Below, in pieces: positions 1-12,015 of a stretch of 64,000 bases of DNA. How positions within the stretch are numbered: the stretch's first letter is position 1; each line of letters begins with the position of its first letter. Origin of the DNA: Buddleja alternifolia (Eukaryota; Streptophyta; Magnoliopsida; Lamiales; Scrophulariaceae); assembly GCA_019426215.1 (NCBI GenBank), contig CM033391.1, positions 5,506,708-5,570,707 of the forward strand. Direction: 5' to 3'. Below the pieces are notes generated by a model that was not told where the DNA came from, did not search any database, and was given only the letters and a program-made list of their open reading frames with translations. Position numbers and translations under genes: made by a program.

Positions 1-411
1 GTTTATTTAAGAGGTATTTAGTTATTTTCCAAATAATTATATTGTTACGTATGTATATATCCAACAACTAACAAATCCACTTCTATAGTGTACGTTTTAC
101 TTGGTAGCATCTCGTACATGCTCAATGGAGGAAATTTGATATTTGATTAAATTTCTGATCGTCAACTTTATAAATCATTAAGTTACACAACAATAACATA
201 AATTGGTCATGAATTTTTCTTTTTATTATTACCGAGCATTTCTTGGAACAATTTTTATTTCAAATGCGACAAGACCATTAACAACATTTGTAGCCTTCTC
301 CGCAACTTATAATTTATGTATTTTATAGGGAAATTATAGTTGGAAAATGGTGGTCATCATAATATGCGTAATATGGAAAATGATAAACCTAAAATCGAAG
401 GCCTCTCTAAT

Positions 412-621
412 TATTTTTTGGTGACGTTTTTTTTTTTTTTTTGTTTACACCAGGATTTCCACTGTCGACCGCAGTGACTAATCCCCTCGCCCCACTGTCA
501 GCGTACTAAGTGGTAGGAGGCTGGCCAAGGAGTTTTTTCCATTCACAAGAGTTGTCATTTGAACTCTCAACCACTTGCTTAAGGGAAGAAGCTCTGAACC
601 ACTACACTAACCCACTTGGTT
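412..621 (-). mobile_element. tRNA-derived SINE with poly(A) tail
   Basis: A 210-bp insertion on the minus strand. Read on that strand it starts with a Pol III box-A-like segment (revcomp of 590-613, with core GTTAGTGTAGTGG), then a box-B-like GAGAGTTCAAATGAC (revcomp of 554-568), and ends in an A run (T run at about 427-442). It is bounded by a perfect 15-bp direct repeat, GAAGGCCTCTCTAAT, at 397-411 and 622-636, which I read as the target-site duplication made by LINE-type retrotransposition. The perfect duplication suggests a fairly young insertion. I cannot assign a SINE family by name. Confidence 0.8.
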
Positions 622-636
622 GAAGGCCTCTCTAAT

Positions 637-3039
637 GAAATATGAGAAAATAGCACCATATTCGCTTGAATTGAGTTTAGTAAACGAAGTCATGATACCG
701 CCCCCAAGACACATTCAAAGCCCCCGATAGTAACTCCAGATTGGTTTTGATACCACCTTGTAAAGTCTTGCGCCACCGGGGGTGGTCTGCTAGAGGACTT
801 TCATATAATAAGTTTCGGGAGCAACTACTTCTCAATCATCATCGTATTGAGAAAAATAATGAACTCAAGGAATCCATTGTACTCATAAAACCTTTCAAGT
901 TCTCGCTTAGAAGCAATGTAAGATAACCTAAAGGGTGAAATCGGGGAAGCGAGTAGCTAGCTCCTACTCTACTTTCACTTTTAGGACATGATATGGTTTT
1001 GAAAGTTTAGACATATCGCGATAATAAAGCATCTGCACATTTTTTCAATTAAAGGATTGATTAATTAGTCAAATCTATCCTTTCAAACACCAACCGAAAA
1101 TATTGAAGTTTGGGGTTAGAAGAAAAAAAAAAAAAGTAGATGAGAACTGGATGAACCAACAAACGAGAAAATCAGACTTGTTCATTTATTTCTTAACCAA
1201 AAATAATACAACCATCTCTCTGATCACCATGGATCTTCTGTTTTAAATAATGGTGCTCTCCGACCAATATAATTAGTACAATACATGTCGATGGATCTCG
1301 CTTCGTCTTAATATATATATATATATATATATATGATTATCGTTTTTCTCTCTCAAAAAAATAATAATAATGGTGCTCTCCGACCAATATAATTAGTACA
1401 ATACAAGAACACGAAAAATTGAAATAACAAAATGAAATGACTTTGGACTCTTTCCTATCTTTCTCCATTTTTTATCCTCTTTAAATTTCAAATCTACCCC
1501 TTACTATAATTCGGATCATGGCAACTTTATTTATTTTTATTTTTTTTGGTATTGAAATGTGAGAAAGTTATCACCAGACCAAGTTTATGTATATTGGCGA
1601 AACTAATTGTTTTATTGAATTTTAGCCGTTTTCTTCAAATCATCAAACATAATTTTTTACTCGCAATTACCCTAATATGAATGATTATTAAAACCTATGA
1701 AAAGAATATATAATAGACTCGAGTACAACTTAATCATATTAAGAGTTATTTTATTTGATTTTTAATTATTTTGATCATCATATTCAATCAAGTATAGCAT
1801 ATACTTTTTCATGTTGATGTCTTTATTGAAGGATTTATAGTCGCAATTTCTTGTCATCTTTCATGTGAAAAAAAAGACTTTGTGGGCTCAAGGAACGCGT
1901 TATGCTTGGCTTTTGGAAGCTAATAATAATTTAAAGGTAATAAAGATTTGAGGCAGATTATTTAAATAGATTTAAAAAAAGGTACACGATATTAAAAATA
2001 AATGATTATTTTAGAGACATCATTTCAGCTTAAAAATAATTAGACATGGGTCAATTAATAGATCCTAATTGTGATTTGTGGGAACCCACTAGACCCGACA
2101 ACCATGGCCTTCCACACCTTCTGGTTGGTGCCCAAAAAAATAAAAATAAATAAATAAATGTTTAACATATTTGCTCTCACGGGGGGTAATATTATTTTTA
2201 TTTTATACATACACTATAGAAGTTCCAACGCCATTAAACACTGAAAAAAACAAACATTAGTGACAAAATTATGTCAAGTGATAATGTAAAAGTTGTTATT
2301 AATTATAATTTTTTAATGATAAGAATTTTTAGTTATTAACTAAAATATTTAGTTAATAAAAATGTTGAGAAGATTGCGCAAAGTTTTGGGTTTTCAAATT
2401 TACTATCAAACATTAAAATAGTAAGTGGCCTAAAGATTATTAGGAATGTTAATCTACAAGAAATTATAAACAAGTATTTCAAATGTGGTTGCTACATCAG
2501 GTACTTTAGTAAAAATACCCAAAAAAAATAATTATATACATATATATATATATATATAGTCATGTACATAATTGGATCTTTTAATTTTTCATTTAATGAA
2601 CACATAACCTCATATAATATAAATAAATGACGGTGCAATGAGGCAACAAGATTAAAAAGTTTCAAGTAATACTTTTATCAACTTAATATGAGTGTAAAAC
2701 TTATGACTTACAATATCCAAGAAATTTTCATAGATGTGAAGATTAAATCAATACATTTTTGGAGGGTCTGTTTAGACTGCGGTTCATTTTTTCCAAGAAG
2801 AGTTTCACATAGTTCAAAAGAATAGGAAAGAATGAATAAAGTTGATATCTTAGACATGTGGAAAGACGAATTTCTATTTAGAATTTTCTACCCTAGTAGG
2901 CTTATATAGATTTTAGAGGTAGGTATCGGTGGGAGACAAAACACAATTGTATAACTAGTAGCATAATTCAAAAGTAAATGAGTTATGTGCTTTGTGTTTA
3001 TAACACAATTGTTTGATATTCTGGTAGTTTGTCTTATTT
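637..3039. other. Intergenic stretch, no gene seen
   Basis: A+T-rich DNA without convincing coding capacity. It holds a direct duplication of about 40 bp (1246-1285 and 1366-1405, offset 120 bp) with an (AT)n run between the copies at about 1311-1334, and another (AT)n run at about 2538-2559. The one 61-residue open frame (741-926) has no recognisable domain and I treat it as chance. Confidence 0.5.
1246..1405 (+). repeat. Short direct duplication around an (AT)n run
   Basis: A block of about 40 bases at 1246-1285 recurs unchanged at 1366-1405 (core GGTGCTCTCCGACCAATATA). The 80 bases between include an (AT)n microsatellite, which suggests slippage or unequal exchange. No function is implied. 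Confidence 0.7.
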
Positions 3040-3054
3040 AAGTACTAGACAATA

Positions 3055-3551
3055 ACTTGAATCAATTTTCACTCATCTCTCTCCCCCATTTCTCTCTAAA
3101 TCCTAATTTTCTTTTTTTTTCTATATTCCTCCACCGACGATGGTTTGGTGAAGCAATCATCTTCTTCATCACTGTTACTACCACCATCGTCGGCGGGTTG
3201 GGTTGGAGCACCCTTCTTCAACTTGTATATCACATCTTCAAATCTGACGAGAAGGCTATGGATCTAACGAGACAGATCTGACGAGATGAAAACGGGTGAT
3301 GCATAAGTTTTTATATAGCGTTTTAGATTTTATGCTTAGTATTTTACTTTCTCTCTCATATGAGAGTTTATTTTCTCTCTCGAATGAGAGTTTTATCTCT
3401 TCTTGAATAGGAGTTTTTAAGATTTGTTATGTTCAAGAACTTGATAGTTAGTGATTCAGATGTTCTTACTATATCGTTTGAGTCGATATGAATTGTATTG
3501 TTTCAAGCATTATAAACTTTCGATTGAATGATATATAAGATCAAAAAAAAA
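3055..3551 (+). mobile_element. Poly(A)-tailed retroposon, copy 1
   Basis: A non-autonomous retroposed unit of about 500 bp. It begins with a CT-rich stretch, has a middle part that can be read as a 74-residue open frame (3057-3281), and ends with an A run at 3543-3551. It is flanked by an almost perfect 15-bp direct repeat, AAGTACTAGACAATA at 3040-3054 and AAGTACTTGACAATA at 3552-3566, interpreted as the target duplication. A diverged second copy lies in opposite orientation at about 51690-52190, so this is a dispersed family rather than a single retrocopy. The open frame is partly conserved between copies but carries no domain I know. It could be a long SINE, a 3' LINE fragment or a processed copy of a host transcript. 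Confidence 0.7.
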
Positions 3552-3566
3552 AAGTACTTGACAATA

Positions 3567-4949
3567 TATATGTTTATTTCTGCCTTAATCTTTCATTCAA
3601 TTTTGGTTCTAAGAAAGGTAAAACAAACGGTTTAGCCTATCTCACTGAATCATTCAAATTCGCCTACATTTGATTATTAATATTTAACAATAATGAATGA
3701 GTTCAAATCGTTGTGTGTTTTATTGGGATTGGGATAGGGATAATGAACTCATTTAATAAGTACTTAAATCGGACATTCTTTCATATGAAAAACTCTGATA
3801 ACCACCTCTAAGATCTTAGGATAAGGGTAAGTGGTAAAAGTCCGTTGCACCAAGTACAATGAAGAAGAAAAGAGCAAGAATTGTTTACCTAGAGCAACAC
3901 TCGAACATAGTAGGATGACCATCACGCCCAAACTAAATAGAAAAACGTTAAAACACTTGTCTTCCACGAGCTACGTCCATAATACAATAAAGATTCAATT
4001 ATAACCTGACATGATTCTCATGGTCTAATTCAAAAATAATCCATTAGAAATTTTCCCAAAAAAAAAAAAAAACACAACGATGCATTTCTACTGTGGAAAT
4101 TTTAGCTAGAACAGACAGACGAACCAGACCATAGAATACTCAATCCAAAATCGACCATTAAAAGCTCGTTTGAGTGCGGTTCGTTAACATATCAAATTAT
4201 ACATGAACAACTTTTTGTGTTCGATAATTTCTAAAGCTTGATTCGAGCTCGACTCGATTAATAAAAATAATTTAAATATATGCAAAAAAAAAATCAAACT
4301 CTAATCGATAAAAGCTTATTTGATCTCGACTCGATTAATAATCAAATCAAGCTCAAACATACACTTTGGAGCTCGATAATAATTCAAACAAGTTTGAACA
4401 ACATCTTGTCCTATTCGACTCATTTACAACCCTAATTCTAGTATGAATCTAGTTTGACTAGATCCAAATATATTTTACAAAATGAACAATCATTCAACAA
4501 AAAGTGTAATTAATTCATCCTATGAATTACACTTGAGATCTGTTTAGAATTACACTTAACTTCGACGAAACTGAGTTTGACGAAACGTAATCCGTCCAGA
4601 AGTACAATTGAAGATTACATTCTTTTTCACAAGGAAAATGTTAGGAACAAAACAAAAAAGAAACAAGACTAATTATACAAGGAAAGAGACACTCCAACCA
4701 AGAATGCCGCCCCAAGAAACCAGAAAATAACCCTTAAAATAGTCAAGTTTCATTTTCACCTCACTTCATGCTCTATCGAGCGGAAGCGGGCTAGAATTTT
4801 CCGATAGAAACCATAATCACTGTACAAAATGCTAATAAATCAGCTGCATTTCTCACTTTCCTAATAATCTCAACTAATAATTTAAGAAAGTTGAATGACA
4901 AAGAAAACATTAACAAAAATAGTCCATTGCTTAATTGTTTCTCACGTGT
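3567..4949. other. Intergenic stretch with a dispersed hAT-like repeat
   Basis: No gene seen. From about 4140 to 4435 lies a repeat rich in GCTCGACTCGATTAAT-like motifs, ending in TCATTTACAACCCTAA. It resembles the sequence at about 23465-23815, including an internal A run and the same closing motif. Such ends (reverse strand TTAGGGTTGTAAATGA) are typical of common plant hAT-like MITEs, but I see no clear target duplication. The last part, 4436-4949, is the 3' flank of the gene that follows. Confidence 0.5.
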
Positions 4950-5722
4950 TCATTGAAGAACAATCCTTTGGTACTTCAATTCAACAGACGAGTCAGAGCC
5001 GCCCTCACACAGACCCCTCTTCCTATTTACACTACCACAATTATTAACCGGCAGCGGCGGCGCCACCGGAGGCGGCGGAATCTGGTACGTCTCAAGCGGC
5101 GGCGGAGGGTGGCGCCACTGCGGCAGAGGGCCAGCTAGGAGTAGGGTTTGCAGCAACGGCCCTGCTTTCATCACCGCCTCTAAAAGCTTCCCCTTTTCCG
5201 GCAATGGCCTGTCAACCACTACAGGCAACTCCGCCGCCGCCGCCGGCTGTGGTGATGAAACAATGCTTTCGTCGCAATCGGAGGAGGAGAATCCTCTTGT
5301 GGGATCATCATCAATGCTTGAAATATTGGCGGAATTTTGTTGTAATTTTTGTTGGATAATGAGCTTTTCAAGGAACAATTTTTGGCAGTTTTGTTGAGCT
5401 TCATCTCTCTCTTTAATGGCGGTTGTGAGAAGGTGTTTGAGTTGTGATATTTGTTCATCTTTTAATTTGAGGTCTTCTTGTGCTTTGATTCTGGTGTCTT
5501 CAAGCTCCATACTTAGAAGAAGAGATTGCCTTAGCTCATCCATACTCTGTGTTTGAACAACAATTAAACAGAATAATTATATATATATATATATAATGAA
5601 GAATTGCAATGCAAATATATATATATACACCAAAAATGCATGAATTATAGAAGATAAATTGTCACCTTGTCTTGGTAGAAATAAGTCCAGTTGTGAGGAA
5701 GAGATCTTAGATTGTTATCCAT
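4950..5722 (-). CDS. DUF1635 family protein (two exons)
   Basis: Plant-specific protein of unknown biochemical role. Exon 1 is 5666-5722 and encodes MDNNLRSLPHNWTYFYQDK. A GT-AG intron occupies 5547-5665. Exon 2 is 4950-5546 and begins Ser-Met-Asp-Glu-Leu-Arg. The joined product is 217 residues. Residues 20 to about 90 form the DUF1635 region, a charged, leucine-rich, probably coiled-coil segment (MDELRQSLLLSMELEDTRIK and following). The rest is low-complexity: a Ser/Asp-rich patch, an alanine run, then a proline-rich part, as usual in this family. The upstream exon was chosen because WTYFYQDK joined to SMDELRQSLL matches the family's normal N-terminus and both splice sites are canonical; the ATG in exon 2 alone would give a truncated protein. 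The antisense frame at 4935-5138 is a shadow of the proline-rich part. The gene looks intact. Confidence 0.85.
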
Positions 5723-5805
5723 TTGGCTTTTGTTTAAAGTAAAATTTTGTGATGTGGGGTTGGGGAGTAGAGCGAGAGTAGGAGAATTAGTCTATGATTT
5801 GTGCT

Positions 5806-5814
5806 CCTTATATT
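5806..5814 (-). promoter_or_regulatory. Candidate TATA box of the DUF1635 gene
   Basis: On the minus strand the sequence reads AATATAAGG, 84-92 bases upstream of the exon 1 ATG at 5722. That spacing fits a 5' untranslated region of about 50-60 bases. Position and motif are the only evidence. Confidence 0.35.
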
Positions 5815-6848
5815 GACTAACTTTTGCCACTGTTTTCTTTACTCTCTCAAAATACACAGTTTGGTCTTTTTATTTTTCTTTTTCTTTTGGGGTGGGGGTG
5901 GGGGTGGGAGACTAGAGCAGAAAAGGCCAAGAGAACCTTCACTTCCAAATCCAAGAGACCACGGGTGAGTTTATGTCAAATCGAGGTTTTTTTTTTTTTT
6001 TTTTTTGATAGAAGCGATTACAATATCAAATTGTATATGATTATAAGAGAATCTATTACAAGTAAGAATTATGAGCAAATACAATCATACCTCTTTCAAT
6101 ATCGAGTTCAATAGTTCAAGTGTGAATTTCGTATTTATCTCTCTTATACAAGTGTGTATGAGGACCGAACACAATATACCTTGTTGTGTGAAAGACATAG
6201 AGAGTAGGATCATTGGACTCGATCATTTTTCCGAGACTATGGTGTATATGGTATTCTATTGTTAACGTGGCATAATATACATTGTTTGATGTTCAATATC
6301 GGTTGTATAGATTCATTCTCAAGAAGCGGGTGGTTAGGGTTTCGCCACATAAGCGTCATGGTCGGGCAATTAATTCCTGCACAAGTACAGCGCCCCAAAG
6401 TCAAATTGTGGTACTGCCAATAAATGCACAATCACAATGTTAGTAATAAATTCACAATTCCCCTCACCCCATATCAAACTGAGCGATTCAAACGTATGAC
6501 CTCACTGCATACCAAATAATTAGAGAAGAAGCAATTCCTAAAGTATAGTATTCAATTAAATCTACTCACAATAAAACATATTGAGCCTATCCAAGTAATT
6601 TATATGTATAAGTGCGCGTGAATAGTCTCGTTGTATTCCTTTTCCACACATGTGTGGTTTTTACGAACATTTTCTAAAAAATCAATTTTTTTATTTTGAT
6701 AATTTGGTAAAAATGATTATCAAGTGCCTTGCACAAAGCAAGAACAACTGATTATTCCAAAATGCAGAATTTTAGAAGCTCCTAAAAAAGAAGTGTGATT
6801 CTATTGTGGATCCAATGCAACATATAAAGTTCATTTTCTGTAATTGAA
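5815..6848. other. Intergenic stretch, no gene seen
   Basis: Contains a GGGGTG-rich patch near 5890-5910, a T run at about 5987-6006, and several short open frames in different phases with no domains. I see no gene here. Confidence 0.4.
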
Positions 6849-7518
6849 TTACAACAAGATCGTTTTCACGACCCGACCCGAGTAGGTCAAAGATGACAGA
6901 CGGAGTGCGAATTTTGCTCCCAATTCATCCAAGGAAAAAATAGAGTCTGATTCGTCGCCTAAAGGACCATTTGGAAAGTCATCATCACTTGAAACGTCTA
7001 TGGTCAAGTAATTATGTAATCGAGACCAATGACCTTGATCTATCATATACCGTTGAAATAAGGTGATGAAAATACTTCTAATCATCATATTTTGCATTCA
7101 ACAATATCTGGTGGACTAGGATAATTAGTCCCTACCTACCTAAAAATTATTCAAGAATAGTCAAAGAGTGGCCTTCAACCATGTAACATAATCCATTGGA
7201 GTCGGTCTGTTTAACATCGTTGAAAACAAGAATAAGACAGTAAAATACACTAAAATCACCTGCATCCAATTATAATAGATGGACCGGCTCCTTTGGACCC
7301 GATTCATTCTAGAATTTCCCTACCAGGATATATCTTGTCTATTCTAACCTGAGCCGGTCCGGTTAAGAGTTAAAAGAGTTATTGTCAGTGGAAGGGTGTT
7401 AGGCTAGGCATCACAGACAGCAGGAGGGCTATCGGCTGCGGCGAAATACATATCAGCGAAGAATGCGGGAGCAAAAGACAATTCTGATTCACTGATGTGA
7501 TTTGCACCCACAGCTTCT
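6849..7518 (-). pseudogene. Coding-like fragments of unknown origin
   Basis: Two minus-strand segments look like decayed coding sequence. About 7390-7518 reads through a stretch containing SELSFAPAFFADMYFAAADS and then hits a stop. Downstream, 6849-7097 encodes 82 residues with an acidic Ser/Asp patch (VSSDDDFPNGPLGDESDSIF). A splice-acceptor-like AG (reading ATAAG) precedes the first segment. I recognise neither. They may be terminal exons of a lost gene or of an unidentified mobile element; amino-acid composition is the main evidence. Confidence 0.2.
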
Positions 7519-8399
7519 TATTTCACCAAGAGTTAATTGTAATATGGTATGCATTATTTTAATCTTTCCGTTACTTATTAATAATCATTGAGTATGAGGA
7601 TCTTTTGACAATATCCATTTTAGTCCTTTGTTTTTATCTTATTGTCAAATTAGTCCTTCAAATTTTAATTTATGTTAATATAGTATTTAATAAGAAAATG
7701 AACGGTTTCGGTTTTTAATAATTTAATTATAAATGATAAATTTACAAAATTATCGATTAATTAAAGGGCAAAATGCACTTCACCTCCTTGAAAAGTTAAA
7801 ATTTTGCGCTAAACCCCTTTTGAAATCCCAAAAAAAAAAGCGCGTGTCCCTTGCGCAAATTAAATTTTGTAGCACTTTGCTCTGAAATTCAATTTTTCTT
7901 GCCAAATTGTCATCAGAAACCTGCCATGTCAACAGAAACCTGCCATGTGTCTGTCATTAGCCATTTTATGATAGATGTGTCTTTTTTACTCGTGATTTCC
8001 TCCTAATTTTTTAATTGTCTTTTTCTTCAACTCAAAAAATAATCTAACATCATAGCGGAACATGTATAATAGAATAGTTATTTAACGACATAATCCATAC
8101 TGTAGAAATAGATGAATCTGATTTTAATTCAAAATTTTAAAATTCTTCAATTGTACTTTAGTTATACGACAGTCAATGTAACCAATAAAAAATAAGACGG
8201 TCAATAATTTCAACATTTTTATTAGAAATTGACATGGACTACGTTGATACAAATTAGGATTAAGGGATTAATTTCAAATAGTTTGACCGGATGATCTTTA
8301 GATGTCATCTTGTCAATGCTGTATTGAAATAATGGTGAGACATAGGCTCATAATTTAGAGGTTATGGGTTCAATTCTATCATATGTGTGAGTTGTTACC

Positions 8400-8585
8400 A
8401 AAGAGAGTTAGTTAGGTGTTATATGCCGCAATTCCCTGAACTAGAGGTCTCGAGTTCAAGTCCTGCGTATGAAAAAAAAAATTCTTAGGAAAGTTAGCCT
8501 CACACTTCCTGTGGATGTTCCCGGCTCGAGCAACATTAGTCTGGCTTTTAGGGTTAGGACAACTGTAGGAAACCAAAAAAAAAAA
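8400..8585 (+). mobile_element. Probable tRNA-derived SINE
   Basis: A unit of about 186 bp on the plus strand with a box-B-like GAGTTCAAGTCCT near 8452 and an A run at its 3' end (8573-8585). An imperfect direct repeat flanks it: TGTGTGAGTTGTTACC (8384-8399) and GTGTGCGAGTTATTTCC (8586-8602). It is clearly older than the SINE at 412-621. A second box-B-like GGGTTCAATTCTA just upstream (about 8367) may be the remnant of another copy. Confidence 0.5.
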
Positions 8586-8602
8586 GTGTGCGAGTTATTT
8601 CC

Positions 8603-9287
8603 CTATTTATATAGTAATTCATAATTGTTTTTAATTTATAAATGAAAATTACCAGTTAATAGTGATTAGTTCCATATTTGATGTAATAATATAGTTCTTT
8701 CATGAAAAAGAAAGATCTATCATAATTTCGACGAGTCAAATATATACTTACTCCCCTGTCCCAATATGCATCCTAAAAGTGCTGATTGTGGTACTCAACG
8801 TTGTTATATCATTAATTCAAGTGAGATGGTATATAGGGATTAGCTAAGACAGATATAAATTATTCTTTTAACACAAGTATATACAAAACTATATATTATT
8901 TGGTATAATAGAATTTTGAGGATCACGAGATGGTTAATTGATTAGTAATTAGCTATGATGCATGAATACTCTTAAAAATGACTAAACGCATTATTGTACC
9001 TGTATCCAGCATGGATACTCTTAGATGTCGTATTCAAAATATTTTTGAAGTGTCCGAAAATAAAAATAAAAGAAAAATTTTGTATACCATATCCGACACA
9101 AAATTTGAAGTATCTGACACACTTTGGATACCAGACAAAGTATTTTTTAAAAATATTATATAATACTTTTTAGGCTAAAATAGGAAAATAGATAATATTT
9201 GTGGTATTTTGTCAAAAATTAAACATAAAAGTTAAACAAATGACAAAGAAATTAAAGGAACGAGATAAATATTTATTTATGTCAATT
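8603..9287. other. Intergenic stretch, no gene seen
   Basis: A+T-rich sequence with a patch at about 8990-9140 repeating motifs such as TATCCGACAC and GTATCCAGCATGG. A similar GTATCC/TGTCG-rich patch lies beyond the next element at about 11685-11770, so an older repeat may have been split by the copia insertion. The 61-residue open frame here has no domain. Confidence 0.35.
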
Positions 9288-9442
9288 GTCAGAGTTCAAG
9301 CACGTAATGTAGACAAACTCTGTATATTGTATTGGATGAAATAATCAGTAAAGGTATACAATTATGTTTATATACAAAGATAAAAGGGCCCGAGCTATAC
9401 ATAAATGGGTCGTATACTATGGGCTATACATATATACTAACA
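9288..9442 (-). repeat. 3' LTR of copia remnant 1
   Basis: On the minus strand the sequence after the RNase H region reads GCGAGGGGA (polypurine tract, about 9443-9451) followed by TGTTAGTATATATGTATAGC, a typical copia LTR start. It runs about 155 bp to a TGACA-type end at 9288. No matching 5' LTR exists in the window, because the element is truncated upstream. The outer end is set only by the closing CA dinucleotide and so is approximate. Confidence 0.55.
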
Positions 9443-11622
9443 TCCCCTCGCAATCCGAGCGGTGGGGCCAACGCGAAGATTGGTCCGAAGCTGAGTGAAC
9501 TTGGGAGCAGGAAGAGCTTTCATAAAGATGTCAGCTATCTGATCCGCGGTGGGGACATACTTGACGAGAACATCTCCAGAAGCAACTTTCTCCCGTACAA
9601 AGTGATAGTCTATCTCAATATGTTTTGTGCATGCATGGAAAAATGGATTAAGGACGAGATAAATTGCACTTATGTTATCACAGTATACTTGAACAGGATG
9701 TGTGAGAAAAATTCCAAGATCACGCAGAATAAAACGAAGCCAACATGTTTCAGCAACAACATAGACAACCGAACGATATTCAGACTCTGTGCTGGAATGG
9801 GATACGGTAGCTTGTTTCTTTGCTGACTAAGATAGGAGATTATTACCAAAATAAACTGCATAACCTATGGTGGAGCGATGACTATCAGGACAGCCTGCCC
9901 AATCAGAATCAGCATAAACTGTGAGAGTATCGAGAGAAGTAGGACGTATAACCAAGCCAAAATCAAGAGTACCACGTAGATAACGAAGAATTCTCTTAAC
10001 CATCTGAAAGTGAACCGTACGCGGAGAATGCATGAACTGACTGACTAATGTGACAGAGTAGGTAATGTCCGGTCTCGTGTGCATGAGATACTGTAGACCA
10101 CCAACTATACTGCGAAACAGAGTTGGATCAGAGTAGAGATCACCTTCAATAGCAGAAGGAACCGACTTCGCAGATAGCGGGGAGAAAATAGGTTTAAGAG
10201 ACATCATATCAAACCGCTGTAATAAATCAGTGGCATATGTCATCTGAGAGAGAAACAAACCCTGGGAATCCCTGGTAGCATGAATCCCAAAAAAGTAGTG
10301 AACATCACTCAGATCCTTCATAGCAAACTCCGTAGAAAGACGAGAGATAAGAGAAGATATGGCAGTGGAATCATTTCCAGTGAGAATGATATCATCCACA
10401 TAGAGGAGAAGAACAAGTTTAGTAGAGCCCGATCAATAAACAAACATAGACATATCTGCTTTGCTAGAGAAAAACCCAAGACGAAGTAATTATGAGCCAA
10501 ATTTCTGAAACCAAGCCCGGGGTGCCTGTTCCAAGCCATATAATGCTTTCTTCAGCTGACAGACATGAGTAGGATACTAAGGATTTACAAAACCATGTGG
10601 CTGAGTCATGAACACTGTCTCTGTAAGATCCCCGTATAGAAAAGCATTCTTCACATCTAACTGTCGATGCACCACTGACGGGAAATAGCAATAGGAAGAA
10701 CAGTGCATATAGTAGTTGGTTTAACCACGGGACTGAAGGTCTCACCGAAATCGATTCCAGCTTGTTATTTAAACCCCTGTGCAACTAAGCGGGCTTTATA
10801 TCGCTCAACTGACCCATCTGCTCGTAACTTTACCCGATAAACCCATTTGGAATCAACAAGATTTTGTGAAGGAGACGGTGGCACAAGAATCTAAGTATGA
10901 TTAGCTTGAAGAGCATTGAATTCTTCAGCCATGGCAGATTACCAAAGGGGATCCTTGGCAGCTTGAGTAAAGCATGTTGGTTCAATTGGAGGTGTGATGG
11001 TAGAAAGAGAGGGAAGGACACGAGGTCGACGAGTTCCGTCACGAAGACAAGTGACCATAGGATGTCAAGTAGGGAGAGGGTTGACAGGTGGGCCGGAAGA
11101 AAATGAGGATATAGGAGAATTTGTAGAGGATAAGTCAGATGGGGAAGAGGATATAGACGGAGAGTTAGAGGAGACATCAACAGGAGAGGGAGGTGTAGGG
11201 AGGAGGGATGAAGGACTCGAGAGAGATGGACTCGAGATGGGTGAGGAAGAAAGCGAAGGCAAAGTCGGGATTAGAGTATGAGAAATAGCTGGTGCGGGAC
11301 CTAATAGGGTGGATGGGGAAGAGAGACAGGGATCAAAGACATAGGACTATCATCATTGTTTTGTGAGACAGGAGAAGAAGTATAGGGAAACGTGTCTTCA
11401 TCGAAGATGACATGACGACTGATATGAACTGTACTAGAAGTAGGGTCATAACAGCGATACCCCTTGTAATCTGGAGCATAGCCCAAGAAAATACATGAGG
11501 TAGAACGAGGGTGAAGCTTGTGAGGAGCTCCATGACCAAGATGAGGAAAACATGCACAGCCGAAAGTTCGGAAAGAGGAGTAATCGGGTGAGCGCCCAAA
11601 GAGCACTTCAAAAGGAGACTAG
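9443..11622 (-). pseudogene. Ty1/copia polyprotein remnant (IN end, RT, RNase H)
   Basis: 5'-truncated copia pol gene. In order on the minus strand: the end of integrase (11301-11622, LFGRSPDYSSFRTFGCACFP); a Ser/Pro-rich linker (about 11065-11262); reverse transcriptase (about 10400-11050, in several frames); the later RT part, starting at the catalytic VDDIIL (9827-10399); and RNase H down to about 9445. A nonsense codon stands at 9824-9826, where the family has Trp before SAKKQAT. A frameshift lies near 10400-10440, just before the VDD motif. Homology begins abruptly at 11622 directly after a stop codon, which marks the truncation point. The plus-strand frames at 9332-9826 and 10994-11281 are shadows. 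Not functional. Confidence 0.85.
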
Positions 11623-12015
11623 CATCACTGAATCTATTGAATCAAATTTATTTTTAAGTATTATACAGGCATATATATAATCATATCCCCAACGTATCGT
11701 ATCCTAAAATTTTGAATTTTGCCGTATTTCGTATATGTGTCGTATTGTATCCGTATCCTCGTATACGTGCATCATAGGTAATTGGTGATTTGAAATTCGA
11801 GTTGAATGTAAGAGAGTGTGTGTCCTCGTTATTCTGATGCATGAAATTTTATATATTATTGATAAAAGGAAAACAAAAAATATTTGTTTCATGAGAAACC
11901 AAAACTTTGCTAGCCTCGGAGTGGTAATTGTTATCTTTCCGCATCATTGTTTCGTTAACTTTTCTCTAGTTTACTTGAAAATCATTTTCTATTTTATTTT
12001 CATCAAATAATTTTA
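11623..12015. other. Spacer between two copia elements
   Basis: About 390 bp with a GTATCC/TGTCG-rich patch (11685-11770) and otherwise A+T-rich sequence. No gene seen. Confidence 0.4.

Noticed and set aside
4935..5138. Arg-rich 67-residue open frame on the plus strand
   Set aside because: It is the antisense shadow of the proline-rich end of the DUF1635 protein.
8978..9163. 61-residue open frame between repeat patches
   Set aside because: Composition follows the A+T-rich repeat; no family resemblance.
9332..9826. 164-residue open frame on the plus strand
   Set aside because: It is the complement of the copia RNase H region on the minus strand.
10994..11281. Gly/Glu/Arg-rich open frame on the plus strand
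   Set aside because: Antisense of the Ser/Pro-rich linker of the minus-strand copia polyprotein.
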